Part shown: piece after piece, positions 36,201 to 49,622 of the stretch
Layout of the letters: every line of letters begins with the position of its first letter
Position numbering within the stretch: position 1 is the stretch's first letter
Assembly: GCA_947650365.1 (NCBI GenBank)
Contig: OX393550.1
Location: 103,566,343 to 103,630,342, forward strand
DNA length: 64,000 bases
Origin: Chamaelirium japonicum
Lineage: Eukaryota; Streptophyta; Magnoliopsida; Liliales; Melanthiaceae
Direction of reading: 5' to 3'
The notes under the pieces: generated by a model
The model's database searches: none
Told to the model about the DNA's origin: nothing
Seen by the model: the letters and a program-made list of their open reading frames with translations, nothing else
Translations under genes and position numbers: made by a program

Positions 36201-38017
36201 CACCTTGTTTTGGGATGATTATGCATGTATACTTGCTCATTATATAAGACTCGGGTCTCTCCCTATTATCGTTATGAACAAATGAATAAAGTTTTGTATT
36301 TTTCAATGGGATTTGGATTGGATTCGACTAAGAGGAGAATTTCTCAAATTCGATGGATTTTGAATCTCCCCACTTCCTCGTCTCTGTTATCACCTGAGCA
36401 AAAAAAAGAATAAAAAAAGGAAGAGGAAAGAAGGAAAAAAAAAGGAAAGAGAATTAAAAGAAAACTTACTTATAGGTGGCACTTGCTTGATCCGCTATAT
36501 CGTTGCTCGCTCTCTTTTTGAGTTGTTGATAGAACCCAAAGTTAAACCTACTCTTTGCATTTTTTTATCCCTTTCATTTTTCACATATACTCCTCCACCT
36601 AATACCCTTGGATTCATATCCAAAGTCCATACTTTATTCAATCATTCAGCCTTTAAAAAATCTAATCCAAATCAACAACTTAAGACCAATTTCAAATTCA
36701 GATCCAATCTCATTTTGTATTTCGACCTGATATCTTTATTAGGGTATATCTTTTGAACAGTATGTTGGATTTTATCGATCCAAATACCAAACTTACCTGA
36801 TTTTCCAAGCCCGGTCCACTTGTGCTCTCTGTGTTTCCATCCAGTTAGTTAAACAATGCAGATTTATGACTTTGACAATAATCATAATGTACTATCAGAT
36901 TATCATCTATGCATGACTCATAGATTGGATGGACACTTCTGATCTTACCCTCTACTTATCTATATTTGTAGATATTTTGTATATTGGTCGCATCAGAGGT
37001 CGAGTCCGAGAACTGACGTTACCGGTTGAACCATTAGTCCAATGGTTCTTGCACCAAGGAAGCTTAGTCGAAGTACTATTCGATGGCGTAATGCATCTAC
37101 TAAGCGAAAATTGAGCAAAAGGCGATCGAACCACCATTGGCTGCGCCTCCTGTGCCGACAGCACCACCGGCAGTGCTTGCACCGTCGATCCTACCTCCAC
37201 CACCAGAGGAGCCTTCTCTAGAGCTCGTTGAGGATCCGACATCACCAGCATCCCCACCCATAGACTTTCTTGGAGTAGAGCAACCATTAGCAGATCTGTC
37301 CTTTTCTCAATAGTATATCTACATCGTCAATCCTGGGCATCACTGTTAGCCTGCAAAAAGAGATATCTTCTTCAGCATGTACCAGCTCTTCCTAGACTCT
37401 TGGCCTTGATTGACGATAGTCATGCCTTCACATGGGACTCAGGAGATAACTACAAAGCAGTGCGACCACACCAGCTAGGCCTCCATTACTAGTTACAGAT
37501 TTCGAGATGATTCTTCGGTGACCTTGGTGATGCAAGCTTCGCTACCGGCCACTGCTATGGCTCCATAGAACTCCTGGACGAGTTCTTTCCGATTTGGGGT
37601 TAATAATGGGGACAGTGGCCAGCCTGTATGACTTCCATAGCCTGATACGCTCTCAATGCTTAATTAAAATAAATTTTAAATTTTATCATTCCTAAAAAAT
37701 ATATTTTCAGAATAAAATATTAATTTTATAATAAAATAATTATTTTATTTCAAAATTATTATTTTAATTCAAAAATATATGATTTTTATATTTATTAAAT
37801 ATGGTAATTTTTAATGATATTATTTAGGTAAGATTTAGGATAGATTTAGATCTTTTCAAGTATGAAAATCATTATGTTTTATTTTTTGTAGTCTATCTTA
37901 TGGTTTCTTGGAAACTAAGCCATGTAAACCTATTTATAGGCCTCTCATTTGATGAATGAATTTTGCTATGATTAACCAAGAAAAAATATTACTTGTGAGC
38001 TTTGATTAGGGTTTCAT

Positions 38018-40266
38018 TGTTGGAAATAATTTCATGGTAGAGGTCCGCAACGGAAGCAAAGTGTAGGTCCAAAGACCCGGGATGGTGTGCATTACATATC
38101 AAACTTTTCATCGAAACGATCTACACATGCGTGTATGAATATAGCATGACAACTACGCGACCCCCTAAAGTCGATCTAGCGAAAAGAATAATCTAGCATG
38201 CATGTATATTTTATCTCTACACTAGATCTACATCATAGAAACCATACCTCCGTGCGGATTATTTTACCGTGATAAATTTCTTCTTTGTCGATGAAGACGG
38301 CCTCGGATCTGCTCGATATAGCTTTCGTTCAACGTCTATAACTTTTCGCTCTAAACTCCGATTAGGTTTAAATTTGGACTGTAGCTACAGAACTTCGAGA
38401 TGCAACTTTTGCAAGTAGTTTCACGTCATTTGGAGTTATGTAGCTCTCGCAGTCATAGAAACATCACTGATCTTCTGTGCAAAATCTGAACAGCAAACGA
38501 TTACGAGAAGCACCTTCTAGTTCACCCGATATCGCATGATGCACGACGCCTTATACAACGAGCCTTCTCCTTCTACGAAATACCACGCGAGGAAGACAAG
38601 TCGTCATCCAATGGCGCAAGCAAGCAAGAGAGAAGAGAGATGAGAGGAGAGAGGGGCGGCTAGGGTTTTCCTCATAAGCATGGCTGGCCGGCCCCCCTTC
38701 TCCCCCATTGCCTTTATATAGGGATGGCATATTCCCTTTGGATAAGGATCCAAAGAGGATAGGGTTGCCCTTTTAAATATCTCCTTTATCTCTATCTCTT
38801 TCTTGGTTTTGAAAACGGTCAAAATCAGCCCACTTTCTGTCCCTTATGACTGACCCCTTTATTGGAGGCAACAACCTCCTAAAAACAAGGGGGCCGGCCT
38901 TGACCAGTCTCCCAACACCTAGGGTCGGCCCCCTAGTGTATAGTGGTGCATAGTTTGACCAAAACGCCCCAATATCACAAGTTGGTGGTCCCTCGTGTAC
39001 AAGACTTTGCAAGGCACACGTAAGTGAAGTGCACTAGTGATTTTACTATTCTTTGAGGTGCCCGTAGGGTGCCCCTAGTAAAGTCAACTTGCAACATGTT
39101 CCGGTGCATCGTACCCATGTGGCGGAGTTCACTTATGGCAAGGGATCGCTATATGCGTCTTTGCACTAACCTAGGGTTCCCCCTTAGTGCACACACGTAG
39201 TTACGCATCTACTGTGCACTAGTGCGAAGCACTCACAGAGCATAGGTTTGGACTTCCCGCTTCCTCTAGCTGCGTCCTGTATTTCGAGGAGATGGTACAA
39301 GGATCGTACATAATATGGATAAGGTGGAACCTTCAGGGACCAGAGTTTATGACTTCCAACTTGGACTCGATCGATACACTACCCGAGTGTACTATCGATC
39401 ATCTGAGCCTGAGTTAACCTACGTAGCCACTTAGAGTGCGATGCAGGCTGCACTCCAATTCTCCTAAACTTACTATGTTCTCTCGCATACCCCTACTCTC
39501 CGCTTAGTGTGGTAAACTCGATGTCCCTCCATTTAGTATCATGATACAACTCGAGCGGTAGAGAATAATGTCAGACTTGAGTGCTCATATGACTTGGTTC
39601 CTTACAGGTTGACCACGTACGTCGTACCTCCGATTATTCTGCCGAGTAACCAAATCCGATCAATAGTCCAACTGATGACCACCTGGCCATGGTTTAATAC
39701 AACGTAGGTCAGACCAAGGAATGCACCTCCCGTTAGGGTTGTTGATGGCCTACAGGAGTGACATGCTGATGCGACGCTAGTTGGGTAACCTAATATACCG
39801 TGGTTTTGGGTCATGTAACTGAACCCTCACACATTGGTGCATCAAAGCATAACTCAACTGGTTAGCCCACCGAACATGGTTCCTCAGGGTTTAGGATCGT
39901 TTTACCCTAAGCAGAAACATGACTTAGTGCACCAGTGTCTGCTCACCGATTTGTGTACCGTATTAGTTTCATTCGACCATAGACATTGTGCCTGGTAATG
40001 ACCGTGGTAGAGACATCCATGTTCTGTCATCTCAACAGGTTATCCTAATAGGCCGACCAACCCTAATCAGAGCTTCGAACATATTTAGGTTACATGCGAC
40101 CAGTCCATTGAGTCTTCCACTCAAGTGGATTACCATATAGCCATGGCTCTCTGTTCTGTAATCTAAACACGTACTAAGGTATGTACCAAAATACAATCCT
40201 AAGCTATCAACCATATACAGTTAAACTAATGATTTTTACGAGCTGTAGACCTCACCAATTCCAACA
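38018..40266 (-). repeat. 3' LTR of the minus-strand copia element
   Basis: 2,249 bp. On the minus strand it begins TGTTGGAATTGGTGAGGT, directly after the polypurine tract. Confidence 0.93.
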
Positions 40267-43200
40267 ATCTCCCACTAGGTTTAATGAGAAAAAACGGTGT
40301 TGAGCTCCGTAGCTTCTACATGCTGCCCAAAAAGCCTTTGTAGGAATTCCCTAAAGGAATTAGCAATATTATCTACAGATGTCATCTCAGTACCACTACT
40401 TGCATTTCCTCCTAAAATTGTCAGATCAAATGGAGTTTGTTCCTTATGGGTTTCCCCTAACGGTGGTGCCTAGGCTCCTAGACCTTGCTTATCGCTCTTC
40501 TGTTATCATTACATATAACTGAGCCTCTGATATGCGTTCCAAGTTCTCTAAGAACTTCCTGAGCCATACCACCTAGTATACTACCTCGCACGCAACAACG
40601 TGCTCAGTCATTATGGTGGAGTTTGTGATACACTCTTGCTTCCAACTACCGCTTCTAATCCCAAGGTAAAAATAATTCCTGAAATCGATTATCTGGAATA
40701 CATATATGACATCAAAGTCAGACCTTGTGCGTCCAATCGATATCAGGACTTGTGAAGTACAAGTTAACTTGCAATCCTCACTTGATGAGGACTTCCGAGT
40801 ATACCCTTCACATGGGTCCAATAATCTGGACCCGGGTTCGACTGAAATTAACCCATCATTCCTACTACGCAATAGATATCTAGCCTCGTAAACCGAATCT
40901 GGCTAGAATCTTATCTTTATGCGTAGCTTGTGATAGTAAGAGAACATTGCTCTGGTAATCTTGAGTTACCTTGATTTTTAGAATATAACTTGTCTCACTA
41001 GGGTCTTTCATATTGAATTATGATGACTACAAATATTTACCGTAAATAATATTTCTAAGTCATTTTCAATCAGTAGAATATCGTTAACATAAAGTACTAA
41101 GTACACCCTTGTAGCTATTTCACCTTTCTTGTACCCACTTGATTTATCCTTATTCTGATCAAATCCGTGTAAGTGGATTCTTTTGATCAAAATAGATATT
41201 TCAACTTGGATGCCTGCATCAGTTTATAAATGGACCTTTGCAACTTACATTCTAGATTTTCCTGACCTATTGATACAAAGATTGGGGCTGTATCATCTAT
41301 ATATCCTTTTCTAAATCCCCGTTAGGGAATAACGATCTTGATATCCATTTACTAGATCTCCCTAGTATAATGGGCTATGATTGATTAAGAGGATCCAAAA
41401 TATACTTAGGCATAGCTACCTGCGAGAATGTTTTGTCTTAGTCAATCCATTCTCTCTTGGTAATTAATCTAACCTTTTTTTAAGTCTTAACTGGGTCCTC
41501 TTCATATACACCCCCTACACCCAAAAGGGTGATATTGTAATAAGAATCGAGACGGTTCCAAGGAATATTGATGTAAACTTGACTCCATAGTCTTTTGCCA
41601 GTCAGAGTTGCCGGAAGTTCTCACTACTTTATCATAGCTCTAGGGATCATCCTCCTAAAACTCTGGATTAACTATCGAAGTTTCTCTATGTATCTATCAG
41701 GAGCTCTGATGGTTCCACATCGACGAGGTGGTGGTGGTACAAAAGTAAATCGTTTCTATAGTATCTGGTATACTAGTTTATGTATTATCTACTCCCATTA
41801 TGCTTTTCGATACACACTCTCTACTAGTACCCAGTTGTTCACCCAGAACTACCTTATCGGTAAACTTATGGTCTATAATATAATCCTGGTCTAGGTAGAT
41901 GGTATTCGTAAAAAATAATTATCTTCCAAACCTCGAGATCATAGAATAGTCCACCTTATGCCTCCTTAGGGTAACCTATAAACAAATATACCTGAAATTT
42001 TATCTCCATCTCACCCCTCTTGTCCTTCTACACAAGTGCAGGACAACCCTATATCTCGAGACATTATAGTGTCAGCTTTCGCTTAGATCATAGCTCTCTA
42101 TAGGTCTGAGGCACTGATCTAGATAAGAGATAGTTTCAGATATACTGTTTTAAGGTACAACCCCACCAGAAGGTAGGTAGTACACTTGGTAATATTCATC
42201 ATACTACGGACCATGTCAAACAAGATCCGATTTCTTCTCTTGGAGACTTCATTCTGACTTGTTATCCTTGGAGCATTTACTGGGAGACAATCTCATGCTC
42301 CCTCAGGACCCTATGGAACCCGTTCGATATGGATTCATTCATTCAATTAAATCGAAGAGTCTTCTACTATTTGGATGTTCTTGAAACCATAGACGTCAAA
42401 ATTAACTAACACCAATACCTTAGTAACCCTTTAGTTATTCTGCCTTCCAGATAACACTCATAGATTCGAAGGATCTTCGATAAATATATGAATAGAAACT
42501 CGATTTTTCTGTTACCTCTGAATTTATCTGAGGCAAAATATCTAAATCAGAGGGGTCACAAATGAGTTAGCTTCTCTGAAGGATTTAGATGAATTTCAAT
42601 TAGACAGCTATTATGAAATATATTTCCGAATTAGGATTAAATACAATGAGATTATTCTGATCTATTCATCTAGTAATGAAGCTATCTATTCAGCTTAATA
42701 TACACACCTACGATGCTGTCTAAAACTAAAAACTTTATTTACCAAGGAGGAAACATAACTAAACCTCTAAAGATCAAAATCTGTGTTTCGAAAAAAACTA
42801 AGACAATCATATATAACAGCATCCACAGCGACTTATGGCATCAGTACCTATGTTAGGATCACTTCACCATAAAGTAGTCTTCTGCAGAAGAACTACTACT
42901 AAGTAGTGACTTAACCCTTAACACCCTAAGGCCATACTTAATCTTCCAACCCCCCTCTACTCACCACAGTGGAAATACGTTCATCCTTGGCATCACCAGA
43001 CTTAGGAGTCCACACCAATTTCTGCACTGATATAATTTAGTTTCGGATAAGTTACTCTCTTGGGCTCTTCTAGAGAAGACCTGGGTTAAGCACTAAAGGC
43101 TTTGCCTTTAATCTTGATTCTATTATTTGTTTTTTGGAAATCTTCTTATAACTTATGCGTTTATCATCTCTAGCTTGTTAAAGCTAAAGTCTCTGACAAC

Positions 43201-45455
43201 GCCTTCGAAGGTTCCGGACAATGATGCAAGACAGACGTCTTCCACCACCTCGTCATCTGGCATCATGTTTTTGGAATTTAGTTCGATCTGGAACTCAAGT
43301 ATGTGTTTCCGAACATGTATACCCTCAGATATCTTGGTACCGACGAGTATCTTGATGGAAAAGCGATGAGTCTACTGACCTCGCTTTCCAGACATCTAAT
43401 ACAAGTAAAATTTTATTTCATAAAACCTAGTATATATCTGACTTGGTTTTAGGGAGTTGTCCGCAAGTCTACTGTGACACAACACTTGCACATCTCCTCA
43501 GTCTTTCACTAGTCGTCATATGCCCTAGTTAGTGCTCTGGTAGTATCTGGTCCCATCAGGTCTAGTTCAGAAATTTTGAAATTTAAAGCCAATGTACGCT
43601 TATAACCCTAAGCATAAGCTAAAGAAAGTGCTTCCGCTTTACGTAGTTAGAGACCCGATAACTAGTTTTCTTATGGGATAACGACAGGGGAACTATATGG
43701 TTGAATAAAAGAATACAGAAAACTTATTTTATAGATTTTAAAAATAAGCTAATTATATCCAAATACCAATGCTACCGTCACAGCGAAGACATCTCAATTG
43801 ATTAATTAACTATGCATGTGAGATCTCAGAATCATATACATCAGCCCTAGAGGGCGTGGTGTAGTATCATTTGTTCACACGGGTCTTTTCTTGATCCAAT
43901 CCAAATCTGCCAACTAAGGGCTTTGATGGACCATGGTTATCTTTTTACTAGTGCCACGTGATCTCCATGCGAAGCAACAAAAGTCTCATGTGCACTTCGG
44001 ATGCTTACCTACAAGCCTAAGCAATTACGGCACGGGAGTTCATGCGACCCCCATTAGGGTGGAAAAAAGCCCTTCTATACTGGCCTTGTAATCGCCATAT
44101 CCGGAAGGAGACCGCTAAGTCTTCCAGCATGAAAAAATATAACTCTCACCCTAGGGGGATGTTAAGCTACGCCCTCCCACTCAGACACAAAGCAGTTGGC
44201 TGTGGAGGCCAGAGGATCTCTACGAGTTCTCTCACACATCCCTTATTAGAGTTGAGGGTTATTTTAATGCAAATATTAGTGTATACTAAGGTCATGACAA
44301 CCTATACACTATACCCTGGTCATACCGTGCTCCCACTAATGTTTCAAGCCTTTCACAAAGCATTAATCAATATCGGAATATCAGAGTCTCTGCCTCAAGT
44401 GGATTTCTCTACTCAAGGGTTACATTACATATCCTAAAAATATCGATGCTCTGCAAACCTAGCTATCACGTTAATGCCCTAGAGCCTAGCCTAAGGTCAG
44501 ATAGAAAGGAAAGGTCTCCCACTACCATGGCGCCTCACTTATAAATTTGACGATTGATATCATAGTAGAATTTTAACTCATTCTAGGTTTTGATGCTGGC
44601 CAAATAGGCACACCTGACTTATCAGATGTTGAACTAATAGTGGCATAACCAAATATGAGGGATTCATACTATCATCAAAGATCAATTAAATAATAGGCAT
44701 CATTAGTAGGATCCTATCCTAATAAGGTCGCTTGGACCCTCGGGAAAAGGGCATCCCTCTAACACAGATAATTTAATTATCGCATCGGGCTTCTCTACAA
44801 AAATATAAAGAACTACTGAAAGAAACAACCACACAATTGAATCAAGTTTAGGGTCCGACCCCTGAACCTGACTAGCATAGCGTAGACTCTCTATCTTCTT
44901 CGTAAGGTTCCATGATCTGATGCAAGCCACTGCATACGATCTCTGATGCTATTATCCTTTACCGTCATCGTGTACGCTTCGCCAGATCATCATCGTTCTC
45001 TAATGTTTCGCTCATCCTTCGGTAGTGGATCTCCGTAGCAAGTCCTCATCTTCAATCTGTAACCGAAAAAGATTTAGTATGCTTCGAGCAAGTACTCGCT
45101 CGTACATAATTTCCTAGAAAGAAAAGAAAACAAATCTAGCAAAAAGCCTGAGAATCAAGGATGGTCTATCGCCACCTCTTGCCCGACTACTGTTCTAAAA
45201 CTATCCACACACAAGAAAGCAAACACATCCGGACATATGCTAGCATGGGGTCCGACTCCCGGTAGCAAGCAATCACACATCCAGATTATTTTTAATAGTG
45301 GCGCCTTACAAGAACGATTCATTGAACATACAATATATACTATATGCATGATTTACTCACAAAACCCCGATGGCGGCACATACTATTCATGCGTGCACAT
45401 AACGGTTTCATGAAAAATATGAAACGCACACTACTCGCATGGCTCTGATACCAAT

Positions 45456-47727
45456 TATTGGAAATAATTCCATGGTAGAAGCCTGCACCGGAAGCAAAGT
45501 ACAGGTCCGAAGACCGGGGATGGTGTGTATTATATATCAAAGTTTCCATCAAAACGATCTACACGTGCGTGTATGAATCTAGCATGATAACTACGCGACC
45601 CCCTAACGTCGATCTAGCAAAAAGAATAATCTAGCATGTATGCATATTTTATCTCTACACTAGATCTACATGTTAGAAACCATACCTCAGTGCGGATTCT
45701 TTCACCGTGATAAATTTCTTCTTTGTCGATGGAGACGGCCTCGGATATGCTCGATATAGCTTTGATGCAACATTCATAACTTTTCGTTTCGATCTCCAAT
45801 TGGGTTGAAATTTGGATTGTAGCTATAGAATTTCGAGATGTAACTTTTACAAGTGGTTTCATATCGTTTGAAATTCTGTAGCTCCCACAATCATAAAAAC
45901 ATCGCTGATCTTTTGTGCAAATCTAGATAGTCAACGATTGCGAGAAGCACCTTCTAGTTCACCTGATCTCGCACGATGCATGGTGCCTTATCAATGGATC
46001 TCTGAGTGCCTCCACACGATGAATCTTCTCCTTCTACGAAACACCACGCGAGGAAGACGAGTCGCCATCTAATGACGCAAGCAAGCGAGAGAGACAAGAT
46101 AAGAGAGGAAAGAGGGGCAACTAGGGTTTCCCCCATAGGCATGGTCGGCCCCCTTCTCCCCTATTGCCCTTATATAGGGTCGACCTATCCCATTTGGATA
46201 AGGATCCAAAGAGGATAGGGTTGGCCCTTTTAAATCTCTCCTTTATATCTATCTCTTCCTTGGTTTTGAAATGATCAAAATCAGCCCACTATCTGTCCCT
46301 TATGACTGGCCCCTTTATTGGAGGCAACAACCTCTTAAAAACAAGGGGGCCGACCTTGACCAGTCTCCCAACACCTAGGGTGGTCCCCTAGTGCATAGTG
46401 ACACATGGTTTGACCAAAACGCCCCTATGTCATAAGTTGTCGTCCCTTGTGTACAAGACTTTGCAAGGCACACATAAGTGAAGTGCACTAGTGATTTCAC
46501 TATTCTCTGAGGTGCCCGTAGGGTGCCTCTAGTAAAGTCAACTAGTCAACTTGCAATATGTTTCAGTGCATTGCACCCATATGGCGGAGTGCACTTATGG
46601 CAAGGGATCGCTATATGCGTATCTGCACTAACCTAGGGTTTTCCCTTAGTGTACACATATAGTTACACATCTACCGTGCACTAGTGCGAATCACTCATAG
46701 AGCATATGTTTGGATTTCTTGCTTCTTCTAACTGCATCCTGTATTTCGAGGAGACGGTACAAGGACCATACATAATGTAGATAAGGTGGAACCTTCAGGG
46801 ATCAGGGTTCATGGCTTCCAACTTGAACTCGATTGACACACTATTCGAATGTACCATCGATCATCTGAGCCTGAGTTAACCTGCATAGACATCCAGAGTG
46901 CGACGTAGACTCCACTCCAATTCCCCTGGACTTACTATGTTCTCTCGTATACCCCTGCTCTCCGCTTAGTGTGGTAAACTCGATGTCCTTCCATTTGGTG
47001 CCATGATGCAACTCGAGCGGTGGATAATACATTCAGACTCGAGTGCTCATATGACTTGGTTCCTTCCAGGTTGACCATGTATGTCGTACTTCTGATTACT
47101 CTGTCGAGTAACTGGATCCAGTCAACAGTCCAACTGATAACCACCTAGCTAGGGTTTAATACAACGTAGGTTAGACTAAGGAACATACGCCCCGTTATGA
47201 TTGTGGATGGCCTACAAGAGTGGCATGCTGATGCGATGCCAGCCAGGTAACCCAGTACACCGTGGTTTTGGGTCACATAATTAGACCTCACACATTGGTG
47301 TGCCAAAGCACCACTCAACTAGTTAACCCACCAGACATGGTTCCTCAGGGTTTAGAACCATTTTACCATAAGCAGAAACACGACTTAGTACACCGGCGTC
47401 TGCTCACCGATCTGTGCACCGTGTTGGTTCCGTTTGGCCACAGATATTGTGTCTAGTAATGATCGTATTAGAGACACCCATATTCTGTCATCCCAATAGC
47501 TTATCATGATAGGGCGGCTAACCCCAATCAGAGCTATGAACATATTTAGGTTACATGGGACCAGTCCATTGAGTCTCTCACTCAAGTGGATTACCATGTA
47601 GCCATGGCTCTCTGTTCTGTAATCAGAACACGTACTAAGGTACGTACCAAAATGCAATCCTAAGCTATCAACCATATACAGCTAAACTAATGGTTTTTAC
47701 GAGCTGTAAACCTCACCAATTCCAACA
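45456..47727 (-). repeat. 5' LTR of the minus-strand copia element
   Basis: 2,272 bp. Aligned with 38,018-40,266 it shows about 90 percent identity in the stretches compared. The tRNA-iMet primer binding site lies immediately to its left on the plus-strand map. Confidence 0.93.
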
Positions 47728-48315
47728 TTCATATATTGAAATCCATCAGGGATGGATTCTCCGAATCTGGTGGACTTCGGATCTTCCCTCTCCTCTTTTT
47801 TCCTCCCTGACTTTTTTTCTTTAAAATTTCTAATTTGGAGATCACGAACCATCGACGATGGCTGTCTATTTTTTGTCCCACATTAATTATCTTGATTAAG
47901 AGCCCTATATCTTGGTTACTAAGAAGTAAGTTACGGTCTCTTGTTCTTTAGCTAAGAACTACTATCGATGTATAGCCAGTGCCACTTATGAAGTCACTTA
48001 ACTTCACTATCATTGTCATGATCTTTAGCTTAAGCTGCTATATTTTTCTATGACAATTAGATAACCGTACACATTGCTGCCAACTCAGTTTATCAAGAGC
48101 ATATAAAACACATTAAGATTGATTATCATATCGTATATGAGAATATTCAAGACGAATTTCTTCGAATGACCAATGTTCATATATCGTGCAAAATTATTGA
48201 TGTTTTCACTAAAGCACTTTATCATGATTCATAATTTTGATATCTAAGTTGGGCATGCTAGATCTTCACGCTCCAACTTGAGGGTAGTATTGAAGACCAT
48301 ATGAAAAATGTGCAA

Positions 48316-49076
48316 TGTAACATCCGTCCCAAACACACAAGATTTTGTCCGCTTTGTCCGTGCCCGCACGAGAACTTCCCAGGGTGGTCACCCATCCTGG
48401 TAATACTCTCACTTGAGCACGCTTAACTACGGAGTTCTTAAGAAATCCGTAGCGGCGCACGGTTTTAAAACGCGTCTTCTATGTTTGGGAGGGGAAATTA
48501 TATAAGTAGCTCAGGATCTCCTTCTCTCCAGGCGATGTGGGGCTAACTCGTGGCCTTGTACACCTCACCCTACCTCATCTCACCTCATCCATCTTGGCAT
48601 CCCACCCTCAGGAGTCTTGGCTCTTGGCTATTGGCCTATTGGATCTTGGTCGTCACAATCCACCCCTCTTAGGGCTACACGTCCTCGTGTAGGGTTAGAC
48701 CCCCCCATTGCGAGGAGAACCGGCTCTGATACCATTTTGTAACATCCGTCCCAAACACACAAGATTTTATCCGCTTTGCCCGTGCCCGCACGAGAACTTC
48801 CCAGGGTGGTCACCCATCCTGGTAATACTCTCGCCCGAGCACGCTTAACTACAGAGTTCTTACGAAATCCGTAGCGGCGCACAGTTTTAAAACGTGTCTT
48901 CTATATTTGGGAGGGGAAATTATATAAGTAGCTCATGATCTTCTTCTCTCCAGGTGATGTGGGGCTAACTCGTGGCCTTGTACACCTCACCTCACCTCAT
49001 CCATCTTGGCATCCCAGCCTCAGGAGTCTTGGCTCTTGGCTCTTGGCTATTGGCCTATTGGATCTTGGTCGTCATA
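48316..49076 (-). mobile_element. Cassandra-type TRIM retrotransposon with 5S rRNA promoter sequence
   Basis: LTRs lie at 48,316-48,657 and 48,738-49,076, with an 80-bp interior. Target duplications TGCAA lie at 48,311-48,315 and 49,077-49,081. On the minus strand each LTR carries a 5S rRNA-like segment with box A AGTTAAGCGTGCT (48,416-48,428; 48,838-48,850) and box C GGATGGGTGACC (48,386-48,397; 48,808-48,819). The primer binding site TGGTATCAGAGCC lies at 48,722-48,734 (minus), 3 bp inside the right-hand LTR. Cassandra is the known TRIM family with 5S-derived pol III promoters and no genes. It looks structurally whole. The LTRs differ by about 4 percent, suggesting about 1.5 million years. 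It sits in the 3' LTR of an older copia relic. Confidence 0.95.
48369..48440 (-). promoter_or_regulatory. 5S-derived internal pol III promoter in the left TRIM LTR
   Basis: The order box A, intermediate region, box C matches plant 5S rRNA internal control elements. The sequence runs from near AAGAACTCCGTAGTTAAGCG to beyond GGGTGACC. A second copy is at 48,791-48,862. It is not a 5S gene: only part of the 5S body is present. Confidence 0.85.
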
Positions 49077-49288
49077 TGCAAGATTAAAGAACTTATAAAA
49101 CATGCACATATTTATTGTCACTCAAACTCCAAATTCAAATGTGTAATTACTTTTGTTTCAATCATTTTTTTCCCCTATAGATCAATGGATGGCTACTCTT
49201 TTGTATATATTGTAATGCTCATATTATACATAGCATGACTTAGAGAAATATGCAATTCAGTTTTTTTTCCAATATCTCTTGTTGTCAT

Positions 49289-49622
49289 ATGAGGCTTGAC
49301 CATGTACTAAATTTGGCCAGCTTATTATAAGATATGGTTATGCAAATTAAATTTATTGATTATAATTAAACTATTTATTAAACATGTTTCTCAGAATTCT
49401 TTTAATGGTTTGGTATAATTATAACTTAAAATCTTATTGAAATATGGTTAAATATTATGTATCTTGGTGAGGTCTGATAAGGATAGTGATCAGTGGAATG
49501 ATACTAATATAGTTTTGAGTGTCATACAAATAGAGTTTTGTTTTAGTTCTAAAACATACATAGTTTCATATTTTATAGTATTAAATATGACAACTTGATC
49601 AAGTGTTACTGATGATTGGACC
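49289..49622. other. AT-rich stretch, nothing recognised
   Basis: AT-rich sequence between the copia relic and the tandem TRIM. No supported feature. Confidence 0.5.

Larger units (their letters stand above)
38018..47727 (-). mobile_element. Ty1/copia element with both LTRs and TSD, minus strand
   Basis: Fossil, 9.7 kb. LTRs lie at 38,018-40,266 and 45,456-47,727, with TGTTGGAA...TTCCAACA inverted ends. A perfect 5-bp duplication TTCAT (38,013-38,017 and 47,728-47,732) flanks it. The minus orientation is set by the primer binding site ATTGGTATCAGAGCC next to the right LTR (45,441-45,455) and a polypurine tract, CCTAGTGGGAGAT, next to the left LTR. Gag is near 43,120-43,400 and further right. 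Integrase is near 42,100-42,900 (LFDMVRSMMNITKCT) and RT near 41,020-41,500 (LVLYVNDILLIEND, CKLQRSIYKLMQASK). The coding part is broken many times. LTR samples differ by about 10 percent, suggesting around 4 million years. Confidence 0.93.
35973..47894. mobile_element. Composite insertion in RNase H: decayed LTR-like element plus nested copia element
   Basis: The RNase H frame of the host relic stops near 35,970 and resumes near 47,895. The outer layer (35,973-38,017 and 47,733-47,894) has LTR-like stretches near 36,150-36,400 and 37,860-38,017 plus 47,733-47,810. Both contain a late TATATAAG/TTTATAGG box, a GAATGAAT/AATGAATAA tail and a GGATTTTGAATC/GGACTTCGGATC region. A proline-rich frame fragment lies at about 37,130-37,310. 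Family and exact ends are uncertain; it is broken and old. Confidence 0.4.
29664..49288 (+). mobile_element. Ty1/copia relic opened by several nested insertions
   Basis: Fossil. 5' LTR from about 29,664 to 30,428, then a degraded primer binding site (TAGTATCAGAGC, about 30,431). Gag at about 30,540-31,410, protease region near 33,355-33,440, integrase near 33,700-34,350 (QQNGVVEQKHYQLLN) and RT near 34,880-35,640 (YICILVYANNILN). RNase H is in two parts, 35,709-35,970 and 47,895-48,240 (IKHIKIDYHIVYE, IIDVFTKALYHD). The polypurine tract is near 48,280 and the 3' LTR runs about 48,290-49,288. The 5' and 3' LTR starts align at roughly 65-70 percent, so it is very old. It is broken many times. 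Nested guests are an insert in the 5' LTR, about 1.8 kb in gag-protease, about 12 kb in RNase H and a Cassandra TRIM in the 3' LTR. Confidence 0.8.

Noticed and set aside
36952-37287. Host gene on either strand
   Set aside because: The short frames have no splice context and lie between LTR-like stretches of the composite insert.
45441-45455. tRNA-iMet gene hits (also at 841, 9,179, 48,722)
   Set aside because: Only 12-15 bases complementary to the tRNA 3' end are present next to LTRs. They are primer binding sites.
48369-48862. 5S rRNA genes
   Set aside because: Only the internal promoter part of 5S is present, and it lies in the LTRs of a TRIM with PBS and TSD.
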